From: an uncultured Bacteroidales bacterium | Lineage (GTDB): Bacteria; Bacteroidota; Bacteroidia; Bacteroidales; F082 | Length of the DNA: 21,891 nucleotides | NCBI GenBank assembly: GCA_937896895.1 | Contig: CALBNV010000085.1 | Span: 1-21,891, forward strand | Reading direction: 5' to 3' | Part shown: piece after piece, positions 21,703 to 21,891 of the stretch | How the letters are laid out: every line of letters begins with the position of its first letter | Position numbering within the stretch: the stretch's first letter is position 1 | Notes under the pieces: model-generated | What the model saw: the letters and a program-made list of their open reading frames with translations, nothing else | Database searches by the model: none | What the model was told of the DNA's origin: nothing | Position numbers and translations under genes: made by a program

Positions 21703-21837
21703 AATTATTTACTCCCTTTGTTGCAGGTAAATACTCGAATGATTGGCTAAAGCCTTTAATGTATTGATATGGGACCGACTGCGCAGATGCCTATCAGCAA
21801 CACAACAGAACAAAACAGAACACACAAAATCTAAAAT
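21703..21837 (-). promoter_or_regulatory. Leader region upstream of the packaging genes
   Basis: No ATG-initiated gene is visible on the minus strand. The stretch 21798-21830 is almost pure A and C on the plus strand, built from repeats of ACAGAACA and ACACA, giving a T/G-rich strand in the direction of transcription. A small GGCT-TT-AGCC hairpin lies near 21743-21752. As the first gap before the late operon it should hold the late promoter, but I see no convincing sigma-70 pair; a phage-controlled promoter or a packaging site is possible. Confidence 0.3.
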
Positions 21838-21891
21838 AAAAAATATTCTTAAAATTTTCTAAATAAGAGGTTACAACGGTTACAAGGTTAC
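21838..21891 (+). repeat. Terminal direct repeat, right copy (54 bp)
   Basis: Identical to the first 54 bases. It contains the AT-rich block and GGTTAC iterons of the module, and its upstream flank 21825-21837 also matches the flank of the middle copy with a one-base length difference. Confidence 0.9.

Overview
The window is a block of late genes from a tailed, contractile-tail (myovirus-type) bacteriophage. Every convincing gene lies on the minus strand, so the natural reading order runs from the right end to the left. The packaging and head genes are lambda-like: an Nu1-type small terminase, a gpA-type large terminase, a ClpP-fold protease with a nested scaffold and a gpE-type capsid protein. 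The tail genes are P2-like: sheath, tube, X, a D-like hub, V, W, J, I and fibre. The sequence is AT-rich and nearly every gene has a strong AGGAGG-type ribosome binding site. The host cannot be named from this sequence; this module mix is best known from Proteobacteria, but that is only suggestive.

Right half (about 21.8 to 11.3 kb, read leftward): small terminase, large terminase, an unknown 231-aa protein in the slot where lambda has W and the portal, ClpP-like protease with an in-frame scaffold start, major capsid protein with a C-terminal extension, tail assembly chaperone with a predicted -1 frameshift, sheath, tube, tape measure and an amidase-type endolysin. Left half (about 11.07 to 0.16 kb): a 44-aa protein, a deoxynucleoside kinase, an FII-like head-tail joining protein, a probable tail-end protein, two unknown proteins, tail protein X, baseplate hub, spike V, an unknown baseplate-region protein, gp25/W wedge, J, I, tail fibre, a three-helix membrane protein (holin candidate), an HNH/NUMOD3 homing endonuclease, a 52-aa protein and a gpW-like connector protein.

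The two halves are separated by an intergenic module that occurs twice in inverted orientation, at about 11119-11282 and at the left end (1-145, continued by 21825-21837 if the ends are joined). Each copy has an AT-rich block, three GGTTACA iterons, a 48-bp spacer with a conserved central dyad, three more GTTACA iterons and a stem-loop. The spacings are identical although the spacer sequence has diverged. The last 54 bp of the window repeat the first 54 bp, so the contig looks circular (about 21,837 bp), but this overlap lies inside the same repeat and could be an assembly effect.

No portal, replication, integration or regulatory gene is visible, although head, tail and lysis functions are well represented. 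The gpW-like gene, which in lambda directly precedes the portal gene, is here the last gene before the repeat. The window is therefore probably not a self-sufficient genome. It could be one part of a larger or multi-segment phage genome whose parts are bounded by the shared module, or an assembly stopped by dispersed repeats. The duplicated module, the missing portal, and the frameshifted chaperone placed upstream of the sheath are the observations most worth following up.
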